64,000 bases of DNA, taken from positions 62,001 to 126,000 of the forward strand of contig NZ_JARHTQ010000022.1 of assembly GCF_029223525.1 (NCBI RefSeq), read 5' to 3'. The notes beneath the pieces were generated by a model, which made no database searches, was not told where the DNA came from, and saw only the letters and a program-made list of their open reading frames with translations. Of the stretch, positions 1 through 7,488 are shown piece after piece (position 1 is the stretch's first letter; every line of letters starts with the position of its first letter). The translations under genes were made by a program, and so were the position numbers. Source of the DNA: Streptantibioticus ferralitis (GTDB taxonomy: Bacteria; Actinomycetota; Actinomycetes; Streptomycetales; Streptomycetaceae).

Positions 1-61
1 CGGTCTGCCGGCGTCTGTCCTGCCGTGGAACGACCATACGCCGAAGTTGGGCAAGCGCGCA

Positions 62-73
62 ATACATTTGTAT
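62..73. promoter_or_regulatory. Short palindrome in the promoter region of the first TetR gene
   Basis: ATACA-TT-TGTAT is a perfect 5-bp inverted repeat in an AT-rich patch within otherwise GC-rich DNA. A -10-like TACCCT lies at 110-115, only six bases before the ATG at 122. The palindrome could be the autoregulatory operator of the TetR protein; that role is inference from position only. Confidence 0.35.
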
Positions 74-121
74 AGAACGGATGTGTAGGGCGGTTGCGCC
101 AACCGTGGTTACCCTCCTGGC

Positions 122-748
122 ATGGGAAACCGTGAAGATCTGCTCGCGGGGGCCAAGCGCTGCCTGAGGGAGAAGGGCTATGCGCGCACCACCGTCCGCG
201 ACATCGCCTCCGCCGCCGGTGGCGTCAGCATGGCCGCCATCGGCTACCACTTCGGCTCCCGGGAGGCGCTGCTCAATGCGGCGCTGATCGAGGGGATGGA
301 CGAGTGGGGCACCCAAGTCATGGGCGCCCTGGCCGAAGCCACCGACCCGGACGCCACTCCCGTCGAGCGCTACACGGCGACCTGGGCCGAGATGGTGAAC
401 TCCCTCGCCGGGCAACGCGAGTTGTGGCTCGCCAGCGTTGAGGCGCTGCTGCAGGCCGAACACGCCCCGGAAGTCCGCGCCGGACTGGCGCAGGGCCAGC
501 AGGAGGGCCGCCGCGGTATGGCTGCCTGGATAAAGGGCGTTGAAGAGTCCGCGGTGACCGAAACCGCCGCGCGCACCCTGGGCTCGGTTCAGATGGCCCT
601 GCTTTCCGGCGTCATGATGCAGTGGCTGACCGACCCCGAGCACGCCCCGACCGGCAGCGAAGTCGTGGCAGGCTTGAGGGAGTTGGCGGCCAGGCTGGAC
701 CCCGACCCAGACCCGGAGTGGGGCGTCGGCGAGACGCCGCCCGAGTAG
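122..748 (+). CDS. TetR/AcrR family transcriptional regulator
   Basis: One-component repressor, 208 aa, a normal TetR length. The N-terminal ~50 residues form the helix-turn-helix domain: a first helix around LLAGAKRCLREKGYART, then TTVRDIASAAGGVSMAAIGYHF, the usual TetR recognition region ending in a Y-H-F signature. The rest (about 60-195) is the helical ligand-binding and dimerisation part; its ligand cannot be predicted. No Shine-Dalgarno precedes the ATG, but TACCCT ends six bases upstream, so the mRNA is probably leaderless. It reads toward the methyltransferase 71 bp downstream, which may be a target or simply a neighbour. Confidence 0.88.
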   Translation: MGNREDLLAGAKRCLREKGYARTTVRDIASAAGGVSMAAIGYHFGSREALLNAALIEGMDEWGTQVMGALAEATDPDATPVERYTATWAEMVNSLAGQRELWLASVEALLQAEHAPEVRAGLAQGQQEGRRGMAAWIKGVEESAVTETAARTLGSVQMALLSGVMMQWLTDPEHAPTGSEVVAGLRELAARLDPDPDPEWGVGETPPE

Positions 749-819
749 GGTCGACGGCCCCGTCGCGCGTTCGGCGGTCACTCCTCCCCGAACGCCCGTG
801 CGGGATAGGGTGCGTGGCC

Positions 820-1494
820 GTGACCGAACCAGACTTCCTGCGCGCCACCCGGGCGTCCTATGACTCCATCGCCACCGACTACGCCGAACGCTTCGGCGGT
901 GAGCTGGCGGCGAAGCCGCTGGAGCGGGCGATGCTCGCCGGGTTCGCCGATCTCGTGCGGGCCGCGGGTGCCGGGCCGGTGGCCGACATCGGGTGCGGTA
1001 CCGGCCGTGTGACGGCACATCTGAGCGGCCTCGGGGTGTCCGTGTTCGGGGTCGACCTGTCGCCGGGCATGCTCGAGGTGGCCCGGGAGGCGCACCCCGA
1101 CCTGCGGTTCGAGGTGGGTTCGATGCTGGACCTGGACCTGCCGGACGGTGCTCTGGGCGGGGTCATGGCCTGGTACTCGATCATCCACGTCCCGCAGGAG
1201 CGGCTGCCGGAGGTCTTCGCGGAGTTCTACCGGGTGTTGGCTCCAGGCGGCCATGCGCTGCTCGCGTTCCAGGTCGGCGACGAGCCGCTGCGCCGTACGG
1301 AGGCGTTCGGTCGACCGATCTCGCTGGAGTTCCACCGGCGGCAGCCGGACCGTGTCGCCGAGTTGCTCACCGAGGCCGGACTGGTCATATGTGCCCGGCT
1401 GCTGCGCGAGCGCGACGAGGGCGGCGAGTTCCCGGAGACGACCCCGCAGGGTTTCCTGCTGGCCCGCAAACCGGCCGCCGCTGGCCGGTCATGA
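820..1494 (+). CDS. Class I SAM-dependent methyltransferase
   Basis: 224-aa methyltransferase of the Methyltransf_11/25 type. Motif I is VADIGCGTGRVTAHL near residues 53-67, followed by the acidic strand-2 end FGVDLSPGMLEVA. The GGVMAWYSIIHVP and FYRVLAPGGHALLAF segments are the usual motif III/post-III region of small-molecule methyltransferases. The GTG at 820 is chosen because homology starts right after it (TEPDFLRATRASYDS) and the 66 upstream in-frame codons do not look coding. A -10-like TAGGGT shortly upstream suggests a short leader. The substrate is unknown. The 3' end carries a tandem duplication across the stop codon, listed separately. Confidence 0.85.
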   Translation: MTEPDFLRATRASYDSIATDYAERFGGELAAKPLERAMLAGFADLVRAAGAGPVADIGCGTGRVTAHLSGLGVSVFGVDLSPGMLEVAREAHPDLRFEVGSMLDLDLPDGALGGVMAWYSIIHVPQERLPEVFAEFYRVLAPGGHALLAFQVGDEPLRRTEAFGRPISLEFHRRQPDRVAELLTEAGLVICARLLRERDEGGEFPETTPQGFLLARKPAAAGRS

Positions 1495-1519
1495 CCTGCC
1501 GCTGCTGGCCGGTCATGAT
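1481..1519. repeat. Tandem micro-duplication across a stop codon
   Basis: CTGGCCGGTCATGA at 1481-1494, which contains the methyltransferase stop TGA, is repeated at 1504-1517 with a 23-bp offset. This is one of four such 3'-end duplications in the window. Confidence 0.7.
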
Positions 1520-1665
1520 CTGACAGGGGGCTGACGGTGGACCTGTCGGCTGAGCCGAACGGGATCGCCCTGCCCGGGCCGGGCGTCCCTACCAGGCGGC
1601 TCCGCCGACGACCGGCGTCGGCCCCGGCGGCCGAGCCGACGGTCCGGCCGCCCGCTTGATGGTGA

Positions 1666-1779
1666 TCAGCCAGCGCCGGCCAGCAGGTTCTCGGACAACG
1701 TCCACAGGCGTTCCGCGTCGGCCGGATCACGGACACCCTGCGCGCCCGCCACGATCGACGTGGACATGCCGCGGTATCC
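1666..1779 (-). pseudogene. Possible remnant of a short-chain dehydrogenase C-terminus
   Basis: In the 660-bp gap between 1495 and 2155 I find no intact gene. The only protein-like stretch is on the minus strand, ending with RDPADAERLWTLSENLLAGAG. The pattern D-x-x-x-A-x-R-L-W-x-L-S-E is typical of the last turn of SDR oxidoreductases of the retinol-dehydrogenase-like group. No Rossmann N-terminus is visible upstream in any frame. It is therefore at most a decayed fragment, and a chance match is possible. Confidence 0.3.
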
Positions 1780-2155
1780 CAACCGGACCAGCCACCGGCA
1801 TGGGGAGATCTGCTGCCCCGGAAGGGGGCGTCGGAAGCCCGGCTCAACCACAACGGCCAGGCCGCGGTGGGTCGTTGACGGCGGACAGCGCCGCGGAACG
1901 GTGTCCGGCGCTGTGCGGCACAACCGCGTGTGACTGCTCGCGGATAGTTGGCATGATCCCGTTCGCTGCCTGCATGAGAGTTGGGGAGCTTGCCGCGTGT
2001 CGGGCGAACGCCCCTGCCGCCGAACTGTGATCGGGTCCCCGGCGGGTCAGCTGGTTGTGTCGAACGGTTCGAGGTCGTGGCCGTCGATGAGACGGGCGAG
2101 TAACTCCAACACGGCAGCGTGACAACGGGAGGGTGCGTTGCCGCTCCCGGCACGG

Positions 2156-2749
2156 CTACCCGCTGCGGGCCTGCCGGTCGATCATGGACACCAGGGTCGA
2201 GACGAGTTCCTCGGCCGTGATGTGCCACTTGTCCGCGGACAGGTGCCCACTGACCTCCATATCCGTGATCCCGTGCACGCTGGTCAACAGCAGCGCCGCG
2301 AATTGACGGGTGTGCTGTGCGCCGACCAGATCGCCGACGACGGCGAGGAACTCGTCCTGGGCGCGGTCGGCCGCCTGGACCGCCGCGCGGATCGCGGTCG
2401 GGTCGCCCGCCGGGGAGGCGAACATCAGCCGGTACAGGTGCGGCTGACGGCGGCCGACCGTCATCAGCGAGGACAGGGCACGGTTCAGCTTGTCGGCCGG
2501 GGGCACCCGCGGATCGGCGCGCACGTCCCGCACCTGATCCGCGAGCCGGTCCAAGGCCTCGGCTGCTACCGCGGTCAGCAGGCTGTCCTTGTCGGGGAAG
2601 TGCCGGTACGGCGCCCCGCGGGTGACCCCCGCACGCGCCCCGACCGCGCGCAGCGTCACCGCGTCCGGACCACCGCTGTCCAGCAGGTCGGCGGCCGCAT
2701 CCAGCAGGGCGCGTCGCGTCGCGGCGGCGGATTCCACTCGGCTGACCAT
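2156..2749 (-). CDS. TetR/AcrR family repressor of the divergent SDR gene
   Basis: 197-aa TetR regulator. The HTH domain covers about residues 5-55, with VTLRAVGARAGVTRGAPYRHF as the recognition segment; the C-terminal part is of the TetR_C WHG-like type. Start choice: TATAGT (minus strand, 2762-2757) ends seven bases before the ATG at 2749, which fits a leaderless mRNA; a GTG at 2758 would lie inside the -10 box. It is divergent from the SDR at 2802, and the 50-bp gap contains two near-identical palindromes. It most likely represses both itself and the SDR until an unknown ligand binds. Confidence 0.87.
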   Translation of the reverse strand: MVSRVESAAATRRALLDAAADLLDSGGPDAVTLRAVGARAGVTRGAPYRHFPDKDSLLTAVAAEALDRLADQVRDVRADPRVPPADKLNRALSSLMTVGRRQPHLYRLMFASPAGDPTAIRAAVQAADRAQDEFLAVVGDLVGAQHTRQFAALLLTSVHGITDMEVSGHLSADKWHITAEELVSTLVSMIDRQARSG

Positions 2750-2766
2750 GCCGGTCACTATACAGT

Positions 2767-2813
2767 TGACACTGTCATCTGAGATCTCTACCGTTGTTCA
2801 GGTGACAATGTCA
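2767..2813. promoter_or_regulatory. Twin TetR operators in a divergent promoter
   Basis: Two 11-bp palindromes, TGACACTGTCA at 2767-2777 and TGACAATGTCA at 2803-2813, share all but the central base and are both followed by TCTGA. A plus-strand promoter TTGACA (2766-2771), 17-bp spacer, TACCGT (2789-2794) puts the start near 2801-2802. One operator therefore covers the -35 box and the other the start of the SDR message. The first also lies just upstream of the minus-strand TATAGT of the tetR gene. Confidence 0.75.
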
Positions 2814-3683
2814 TCTGAAGTGTCGGACACCCTGGGCTGCGTCGTCGTGACCGGAGCCTCGACCGGGATCGGCGCGGCGTCCGCCCGCGAGCTGGCCCGC
2901 CGGGGATTCCACGTACTCGCCGGTGTCCGCCGCGACCGGGACGCCGACGCGCTCCGTGCCCCGGGCGTCGAGCCGGTCATCCTCGACATCACCCAGCCCG
3001 ACCACATCGCCGAGCTGGCCGCCCGCGTCGGCTCGCAGACGGGTGCGTTGCGGGCGTTGGTCAACAACGCCGGCATCTCCGTCAACGCCCCGGTCGAGGC
3101 CCTGCCGCTGGACGAGTGGCGCCGGCTGTTCGAGGTCAACCTGTTCGGTCACGTCGCCGTCACCCAGGCCCTGCTGCCCGCCCTGCTGCGCCACTCCGGC
3201 CGGGTGGTCAACATCAGCTCGGTCGGCGGGAAGATCGCCATGGCCACCTACGGCCCCTACGCGAGCACGAAGTTCGCCCTGGAGGCGGTCAGCGACGCGC
3301 TGCGCCGGGAACTGACGCCGCTGGGCGTGCGGCTGGTGGTCGTCGAGCCCGGCGGGATCTCCACAGAGATGGCCGACCGGGGTATCGCCACCACGAGCCG
3401 GCTGGCCGAGACCATGTCACCGGAACAGCGGGATCGCTACGGGCCGCTGGTCCAGGCGGTCACCGCGCAGACCACCGCCTTCACCACAAGCGGTAAGTCC
3501 GCCGACGATGCCGCCCAGGTGATCGCCAAGGCCGTGACCGCGAGGAAGCCTCGCACGCGCTACACCATTGGTCGCGACGCGGCCGTGCTCACCCGCCTGT
3601 CGCGGGTGCTCCCGGACCGGATGCTCGACCGCATCTTCGTGGCCGGCCTCCGTCCGTACTACCCGAAGACCACCACCGCATGA
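2802..3683 (+). CDS. Short-chain dehydrogenase/reductase (classical SDR)
   Basis: NAD(P)-dependent oxidoreductase of about 293 aa. Visible SDR motifs are the TGASTGIG cofactor loop near residue 15, NNAG (LVNNAGIS), the catalytic Ser in NISSVGGKIA, and YxxxK as YASTKFALEA. The C-terminal VVEPGGISTEM region is typical of the retinol-dehydrogenase-like group. The start is taken at GTG 2802 because the promoter predicts a message beginning there; ATG 2808 two codons later is the alternative. There is no Shine-Dalgarno. Divergent TetR control makes it probably inducible. Its substrate cannot be read from sequence. Confidence 0.87.
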   Translation: MTMSSEVSDTLGCVVVTGASTGIGAASARELARRGFHVLAGVRRDRDADALRAPGVEPVILDITQPDHIAELAARVGSQTGALRALVNNAGISVNAPVEALPLDEWRRLFEVNLFGHVAVTQALLPALLRHSGRVVNISSVGGKIAMATYGPYASTKFALEAVSDALRRELTPLGVRLVVVEPGGISTEMADRGIATTSRLAETMSPEQRDRYGPLVQAVTAQTTAFTTSGKSADDAAQVIAKAVTARKPRTRYTIGRDAAVLTRLSRVLPDRMLDRIFVAGLRPYYPKTTTA

Positions 3684-4063
3684 AACCCGCGTTCTAGCGA
3701 GCAGCGGTTGACCACGCCTGGTTCCCGACCGCCACGGGCAGGAGTGAGAGCGGGGCGCTGGAGGTCGAACGGACCGTGGCGAAGGACGGCGGGTGCCGCA
3801 TCGCCGGAGGTACCCGCATGTTCGGCCTCGCCTGAGCCGGCCGCAAGATCACGCTTCGGCTGGATGGGCACTCAGGCACCCCATCGCCGACAACAGCGCC
3901 CTCACCGGCTGGTGCGGGCGGCGCCTCCTCGAAGCGGACCCTGTCGTCCGACGCATCTGCCGCTATGTAGATCGACCGAGACCGCCCTGCCTTGAGCGAC
4001 TCCGGGCGGCGGTGTCATCCATCGCTGCGAGTCACACCGCGTCACACGGCTGAAACGACACTG
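3684..4063. other. Intergenic stretch without recognisable genes
   Basis: I see no ORF with protein-like composition, no strong hairpin and no repeat here. Its 3' end merges into the promoter of the XRE gene. Confidence 0.5.
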
Positions 4064-4084
4064 TTGCAAGCGGTTTGCTTGCAA
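4064..4084. promoter_or_regulatory. Perfect 8-bp inverted repeat before the XRE-hbhA operon
   Basis: Arms TTGCAAGC (4064-4071) and GCTTGCAA (4077-4084) are separated by five bases. It sits about 30 bp before the ATG of the XRE regulator, in the promoter. It is a good candidate operator for that regulator itself (autoregulation), by analogy with other Cro/CI-type proteins; this is inference. Confidence 0.6.
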
Positions 4085-4114
4085 AAGTTAGCGGTGTTGT
4101 GGCACGGTCGAGTC

Positions 4115-4699
4115 ATGGCGTCACTGAATGTCGGAAACCTCGGCGAGTATCTGCGCGAGCAGCGGCGCAGTGCGCAGTTGTCGTTGCGTCAACTGGCCGA
4201 GGCCGCCGGGGTGTCGAACCCGTACCTCAGCCAGATCGAGCGCGGGCTGCGCAAGCCGAGCGCTGAGATCCTGCAGCAGCTCGCCAAGGCGCTGCGGATC
4301 TCCGCCGAGACGCTGTACGTCCAGGCCGGGATCCTCGACGAGCGCGACCAGAACGGCATCGAGGTGCGTACCGCGATCCTCACCGACCCGACGATCAACG
4401 AGAAGCAGAAGCAGGTGCTGCTGCAGATCTACGAGTCGTTCCGCAAGGAGAACGGTCTCGGGGACGGTCCGGCGAGTGACGCCGCCCCGGCCGCCCCGGT
4501 CGAGAAGGCCGCCGCCAAGAAGGCGTCCACCACGACAGCCGCCGCGAAGAAGGCCGCCGCGAAGAAGGCGGCGGCCAAGGTCGCCGACGCCGTCGCGGAG
4601 ACCGTCGCCGCACGGACGCGCGCGCTGAAGCCCGTGCCGGCGAAGGATAAGCAGCACAATCAGGACAAGCGCGGTGGCGACGTCGCCGCCGGAGCCTGA
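4115..4699 (+). CDS. XRE-family regulator with lysine/alanine-rich tail (Rv0474-like)
   Basis: 194 aa. Residues about 10-65 form a Cro/CI HTH: LGEYLREQRRSAQLSLRQLA, then EAAGVSNPYLSQIERGLRKP, the classic recognition-helix pattern. A conserved middle (TAILTDPTINEKQKQVLLQ) follows, then a low-complexity tail rich in AAAKK repeats that may bind nucleic acid non-specifically. It is followed 57 bp later by an hbhA-like gene and then a DUF2516 gene, the same order as mycobacterial Rv0474-hbhA-Rv0476, which supports orthology. The ATG at 4115 is chosen over upstream codons because homology begins there. A perfect inverted repeat lies in its promoter. Confidence 0.85.
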   Translation: MASLNVGNLGEYLREQRRSAQLSLRQLAEAAGVSNPYLSQIERGLRKPSAEILQQLAKALRISAETLYVQAGILDERDQNGIEVRTAILTDPTINEKQKQVLLQIYESFRKENGLGDGPASDAAPAAPVEKAAAKKASTTTAAAKKAAAKKAAAKVADAVAETVAARTRALKPVPAKDKQHNQDKRGGDVAAGA

Positions 4700-4756
4700 T
4701 CGGCGCCCACGAACCACAAAGACGAACACGCCACCATCCCGTACCGGAGGACCCTC

Positions 4757-5302
4757 ATGGCGATCACCGAAAGCGTCCGCAAGGCACTGACCGACCCGGC
4801 CCCCCTGTACGCCGCGGCGGGCGCAGTCGACCTCGCGGCCGAGAAGCTGGGCGAGGTGCCGCCGCTCCTCGACAAGCTGCGCGAGGAGGCGCCGGAGCGG
4901 TTCAACAAGGTGCGCGCCACTGACCCGAAGGTCGTCCAGGAGCGGGTGACCCAGCAGGCCAAGGACGTCCAGGCCAAGATCACTGAGACGCTTGGCACCG
5001 TTGAGCTGGACCTGAAGAAGCTCTCCGACTCCGCCCAGGACTTCGCGCTGCGGCAGGTCGGCTGGGCGGCCGAGGCCGCCGTCAAGGCGGGGGAGACCTA
5101 CAACGGGCTGGTCGACCGAGGCCGTGGCGCGGTCAGGACCTGGCGCGGCCAGGCCGCCGAGGAGGCCGAGGAGCTGGCCGCGGCCATCGAGCCGGAGCCC
5201 AGGCAGGACGCCGAGGGCCAGCCCAGCGCCGCCGCGTCCCGCAAGCCCGCCGCCAAGAAGACCACGGCGCGCAAGACCACGCAGAGCAAGCCCGGCGAGT
5301 GA
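4757..5302 (+). CDS. hbhA: HbhA-like (heparin-binding hemagglutinin type) coiled-coil protein
   Basis: 181 aa. The start MAITESVRKALTDPAPLYAAAG matches the HbhA family N-terminus. A long charged helical region (about 20-140) is probably coiled coil, and the tail is rich in Lys/Ala/Thr (KPAAKKTTARKTT), like the heparin- and DNA-binding tail of mycobacterial HbhA. GGAGG precedes the ATG by seven bases. In mycobacteria the protein is surface-associated; there is no signal peptide here, as in HbhA. Its role in a saprophytic actinomycete is unknown. It ends in a tandem duplication followed by a strong terminator. Confidence 0.8.
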   Translation: MAITESVRKALTDPAPLYAAAGAVDLAAEKLGEVPPLLDKLREEAPERFNKVRATDPKVVQERVTQQAKDVQAKITETLGTVELDLKKLSDSAQDFALRQVGWAAEAAVKAGETYNGLVDRGRGAVRTWRGQAAEEAEELAAAIEPEPRQDAEGQPSAAASRKPAAKKTTARKTTQSKPGE

Positions 5303-5328
5303 CACCGGAGCAAGTCCGGCTAGTGACA
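5284..5328. repeat. 24-bp-offset tandem duplication spanning the hbhA stop
   Basis: GAGCAAGCCCGGCGAGTGACA at 5284-5304, containing the stop TGA, recurs at 5308-5328 with two mismatches (GAGCAAGtCCGGCtAGTGACA). Confidence 0.75.
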
Positions 5329-5336
5329 AGGGCGTG

Positions 5337-5375
5337 ACAACGGGCCGGGCACGGACGAGGTGCCCGGCCCGTTGT
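5337..5375 (+). terminator. Strong 16-bp hairpin after hbhA
   Basis: Perfect arms ACAACGGGCCGGGCAC and GTGCCCGGCCCGTTGT enclose a 7-base loop. There is no long U-run, as is usual in Streptomyces. It separates hbhA from the DUF2516 gene. Confidence 0.8.
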
Positions 5376-5403
5376 ACGAGTACCGTGACGGCGAAGGGGC
5401 TCG

Positions 5404-5763
5404 TTGGCGGACGACAAGGCGGTGGACGGAATGCTGATCCAAGGGTTCAACACGATCTTCAGCTGGGTCTCGACCGGCCTGCTGGTGTTCACGATCGTCG
5501 CGTTCGTCAACGCGGCGATCCATCGGGAGGACGCGTATCGGGCGGCGGACAAGCACACCAAGCCGTTCTGGCTGATCATCCTGGGCATCGCGGCGGTGGT
5601 GATGGGGCTCTTCCCGATCCTGTCGATACTGCCGCTGATCGGCCTCGTCGCCGCGATCGTGTACATGGTCGACGTACGCCCGGCGCTCAAGGAGGTCTCA
5701 GGGCGCGGCCCCCGCAGGCGCGGGAGCAGCAGCGATGGACCGTACGGGCCGTTCAGCCGCTGA
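5404..5763 (+). CDS. DUF2516 small membrane protein (Rv0476-like)
   Basis: About 119 aa if started at TTG 5404; GTG 5422 and ATG 5431 are possible starts, with family homology beginning near MLIQGFNTIFSWVSTG. There are two or three hydrophobic segments: LLVFTIVAFVNAAI (about 28-42), FWLIILGIAAVVMGLFPIL (about 57-75) and LPLIGLVAAIVYMVDVRPAL (about 77-97), ending in a basic tail. The conserved D-V-R-P at the last membrane exit is typical of the family. Function is unknown. It is part of the conserved XRE-hbhA-DUF2516 neighbourhood, though a strong terminator precedes it here, so it may have its own promoter. Confidence 0.78.
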   Translation: MADDKAVDGMLIQGFNTIFSWVSTGLLVFTIVAFVNAAIHREDAYRAADKHTKPFWLIILGIAAVVMGLFPILSILPLIGLVAAIVYMVDVRPALKEVSGRGPRRRGSSSDGPYGPFSR

Positions 5764-5775
5764 GCCTCGGGTCCG

Positions 5776-7107
5776 TCAACCGCGGTCGAGCAGCACCACC
5801 GCGACGTCGTCCGTCAGCTCGCCGCCGTTGAGCTCCCTGACCTCGGCCATCGTCGAGTCCAGCAGTTCCTCACCGCGCAGCCCGGAGCGCACGCGGCGGT
5901 CGACCAGCTCGATCATGCCGTCCTGGCCGAGCCGCGCGGTGCCCTCACCGATCCGGCCCTCGATCAGCCCGTCGGTGTACAGCATCAGGCTCCACGCCTC
6001 GCCGAGCTCCACCGTGCGGCGGTTCCACTCGGCCCGCTCCAGCAGGCCCAGCGCCGGGCCGCCGTGCTCGTACGGCAGTAGTTCCACCGGCCGTCCGCTG
6101 CGGGCCAGTAGCGGCGACGGATGACCGGCGAGGCACAGCCCGGCCCGCAGGCCGTCGGACGCGATGTCGATCGTGCACAGCGTCGCGAACACCTCGTCGT
6201 CCGGGCGCTCGTTCTCCAGCACCTCCTGGAGGGTGCCCAGCAACTCGTCGCCGCTCAGCCCGGCGAGCGTCAGCGCGCGCCAGGCGATGCGCAGCTCGAC
6301 ACCGAGCGCCGCCTCGTCCGGTCCGTGCCCGCACACATCGCCGATCATCGCGTGCACGGTGCCGTCCGGGGTGCGTACGACGTCGTAGAAGTCACCGCCG
6401 AGCAGCGCGCGGCTGCGACCCGGCCGGTAGCGCGCGGCGAACCGGAGATCGTCGGCGCCGCCCAGCAGCGGGGTCGGCAGCAGACCGCGTTCCAGCCGGG
6501 CGTTCTCCTGCGTCAGCAGCCGGGTCTCGGTGAGCTGCCGCTGCGCGAGGTCGGCGCGTTTGCGCTCCACGGCGTAGCGCATCGCGCGGTTGAGCAGGGA
6601 CGCGTCGAACTCGTCCCGGAAGAGGTAGTCCTGCGCACCGACGCGGACCGCCTCGGCGGCCAGCTCGGCGTCCTCCTCACCGGCCGCCAGCGCGAGCACG
6701 GCCGTGGCGGGGGCCATCCGCAGTACCTCGCGCAGGGCGGTGAGGCCACCGGCCTTGGGGTGGTCGGGGACCAGCTCGATGTCCAGGTCGAGCAGGATGC
6801 AGGTCACGTCATCGGTGAGCAGCCGCTGGGCCTCGGTGAGGTTGCGGGCTCGGCGGATACGGACGCGGTGCCCGGCGGCGTCCAGCAGATCGGGCACGGC
6901 GAAGCCGCCGGTGGGGTCATCACCGACGACGAGCAGGGTGAACGGCTGCGGCTGGGACCGCACCGTTTCGCCCGGCTGCTCGATGGGTACGGGCTCGGTC
7001 GCCCGCTGTCGCGGGAGTGTCGCGGCCACCCCTGCCGGACGATGGTCGGACGTCCAGCCGGGGTGCTGGTCATGCTGCCGGTCGGTGGGCCGGCCGGTGG
7101 CGCACAT
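5776..7107 (-). CDS. Response-regulator receiver fused to a PP2C (RsbU/SpoIIE-type) phosphatase
   Basis: 443 aa. A receiver domain occupies about residues 56-175, with a putative phosphoacceptor Asp in CILLDLDIE, then a short helical linker (RADLAQRQLTETRLLTQ). The SpoIIE/PP2C domain (about 215-440) shows the metal-binding LGGDFYDV, MIGDVCGHG and DDVAVV motifs. Such proteins dephosphorylate anti-sigma antagonists to release sigma factors when the receiver is phosphorylated. The ATG at 7107 is chosen because GGAAGGAA lies eight to nine bases upstream; a longer ORF to 7179 exists. No kinase or anti-sigma partner is adjacent. Confidence 0.85.
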   Translation of the reverse strand: MCATGRPTDRQHDQHPGWTSDHRPAGVAATLPRQRATEPVPIEQPGETVRSQPQPFTLLVVGDDPTGGFAVPDLLDAAGHRVRIRRARNLTEAQRLLTDDVTCILLDLDIELVPDHPKAGGLTALREVLRMAPATAVLALAAGEEDAELAAEAVRVGAQDYLFRDEFDASLLNRAMRYAVERKRADLAQRQLTETRLLTQENARLERGLLPTPLLGGADDLRFAARYRPGRSRALLGGDFYDVVRTPDGTVHAMIGDVCGHGPDEAALGVELRIAWRALTLAGLSGDELLGTLQEVLENERPDDEVFATLCTIDIASDGLRAGLCLAGHPSPLLARSGRPVELLPYEHGGPALGLLERAEWNRRTVELGEAWSLMLYTDGLIEGRIGEGTARLGQDGMIELVDRRVRSGLRGEELLDSTMAEVRELNGGELTDDVAVVLLDRG

Positions 7108-7488
7108 GGCGTGATTCCTTCCCTCCCCCGAGGGCGTGGCGGGCGCCGTGGGGGCGCCGCCGTTCCAGGTTCGGACCATGTGGGGTGGTCCGCCGCTGGG
7201 TGTTGCCAGGTGACCTTAGCGGCAGGGCACGTGCCGCGGGAGGGTGTGTGAGGTAACCGCCGGTGGCATATCCCTAGGTCGGACGGGGATTTCGGGCGGG
7301 ACGCCGGAATCTGGGCATGAGATACATCACTGGGGCATTCGGGAACCGGCCACGGCTTTTGAGACAGGGCACGGCCCTCGCGGCCCCGCGCCTTTGGGAA
7401 AGCTGTGACTCCCGGTAACGCTGTGACGGTCCTGCCGCACCGGAGGACCGCAGTGGATCCCGTACCGCCGGCGCGCCCAATCCGCTGC
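7108..7488. other. Intergenic region between PP2C and NlpC/P60 genes
   Basis: This 380-bp gap holds the upstream region of the minus-strand phosphatase. I see no convincing ORF and no riboswitch-like sequence. It contains only ordinary GC-rich sequence and the Shine-Dalgarno of the phosphatase. Confidence 0.5.

Noticed and set aside
622-819. N-terminal extension of the methyltransferase into the tetR 3' end
   Set aside because: The 66 extra codons are Arg/Pro-rich shadow of tetR; homology starts at GTG 820.
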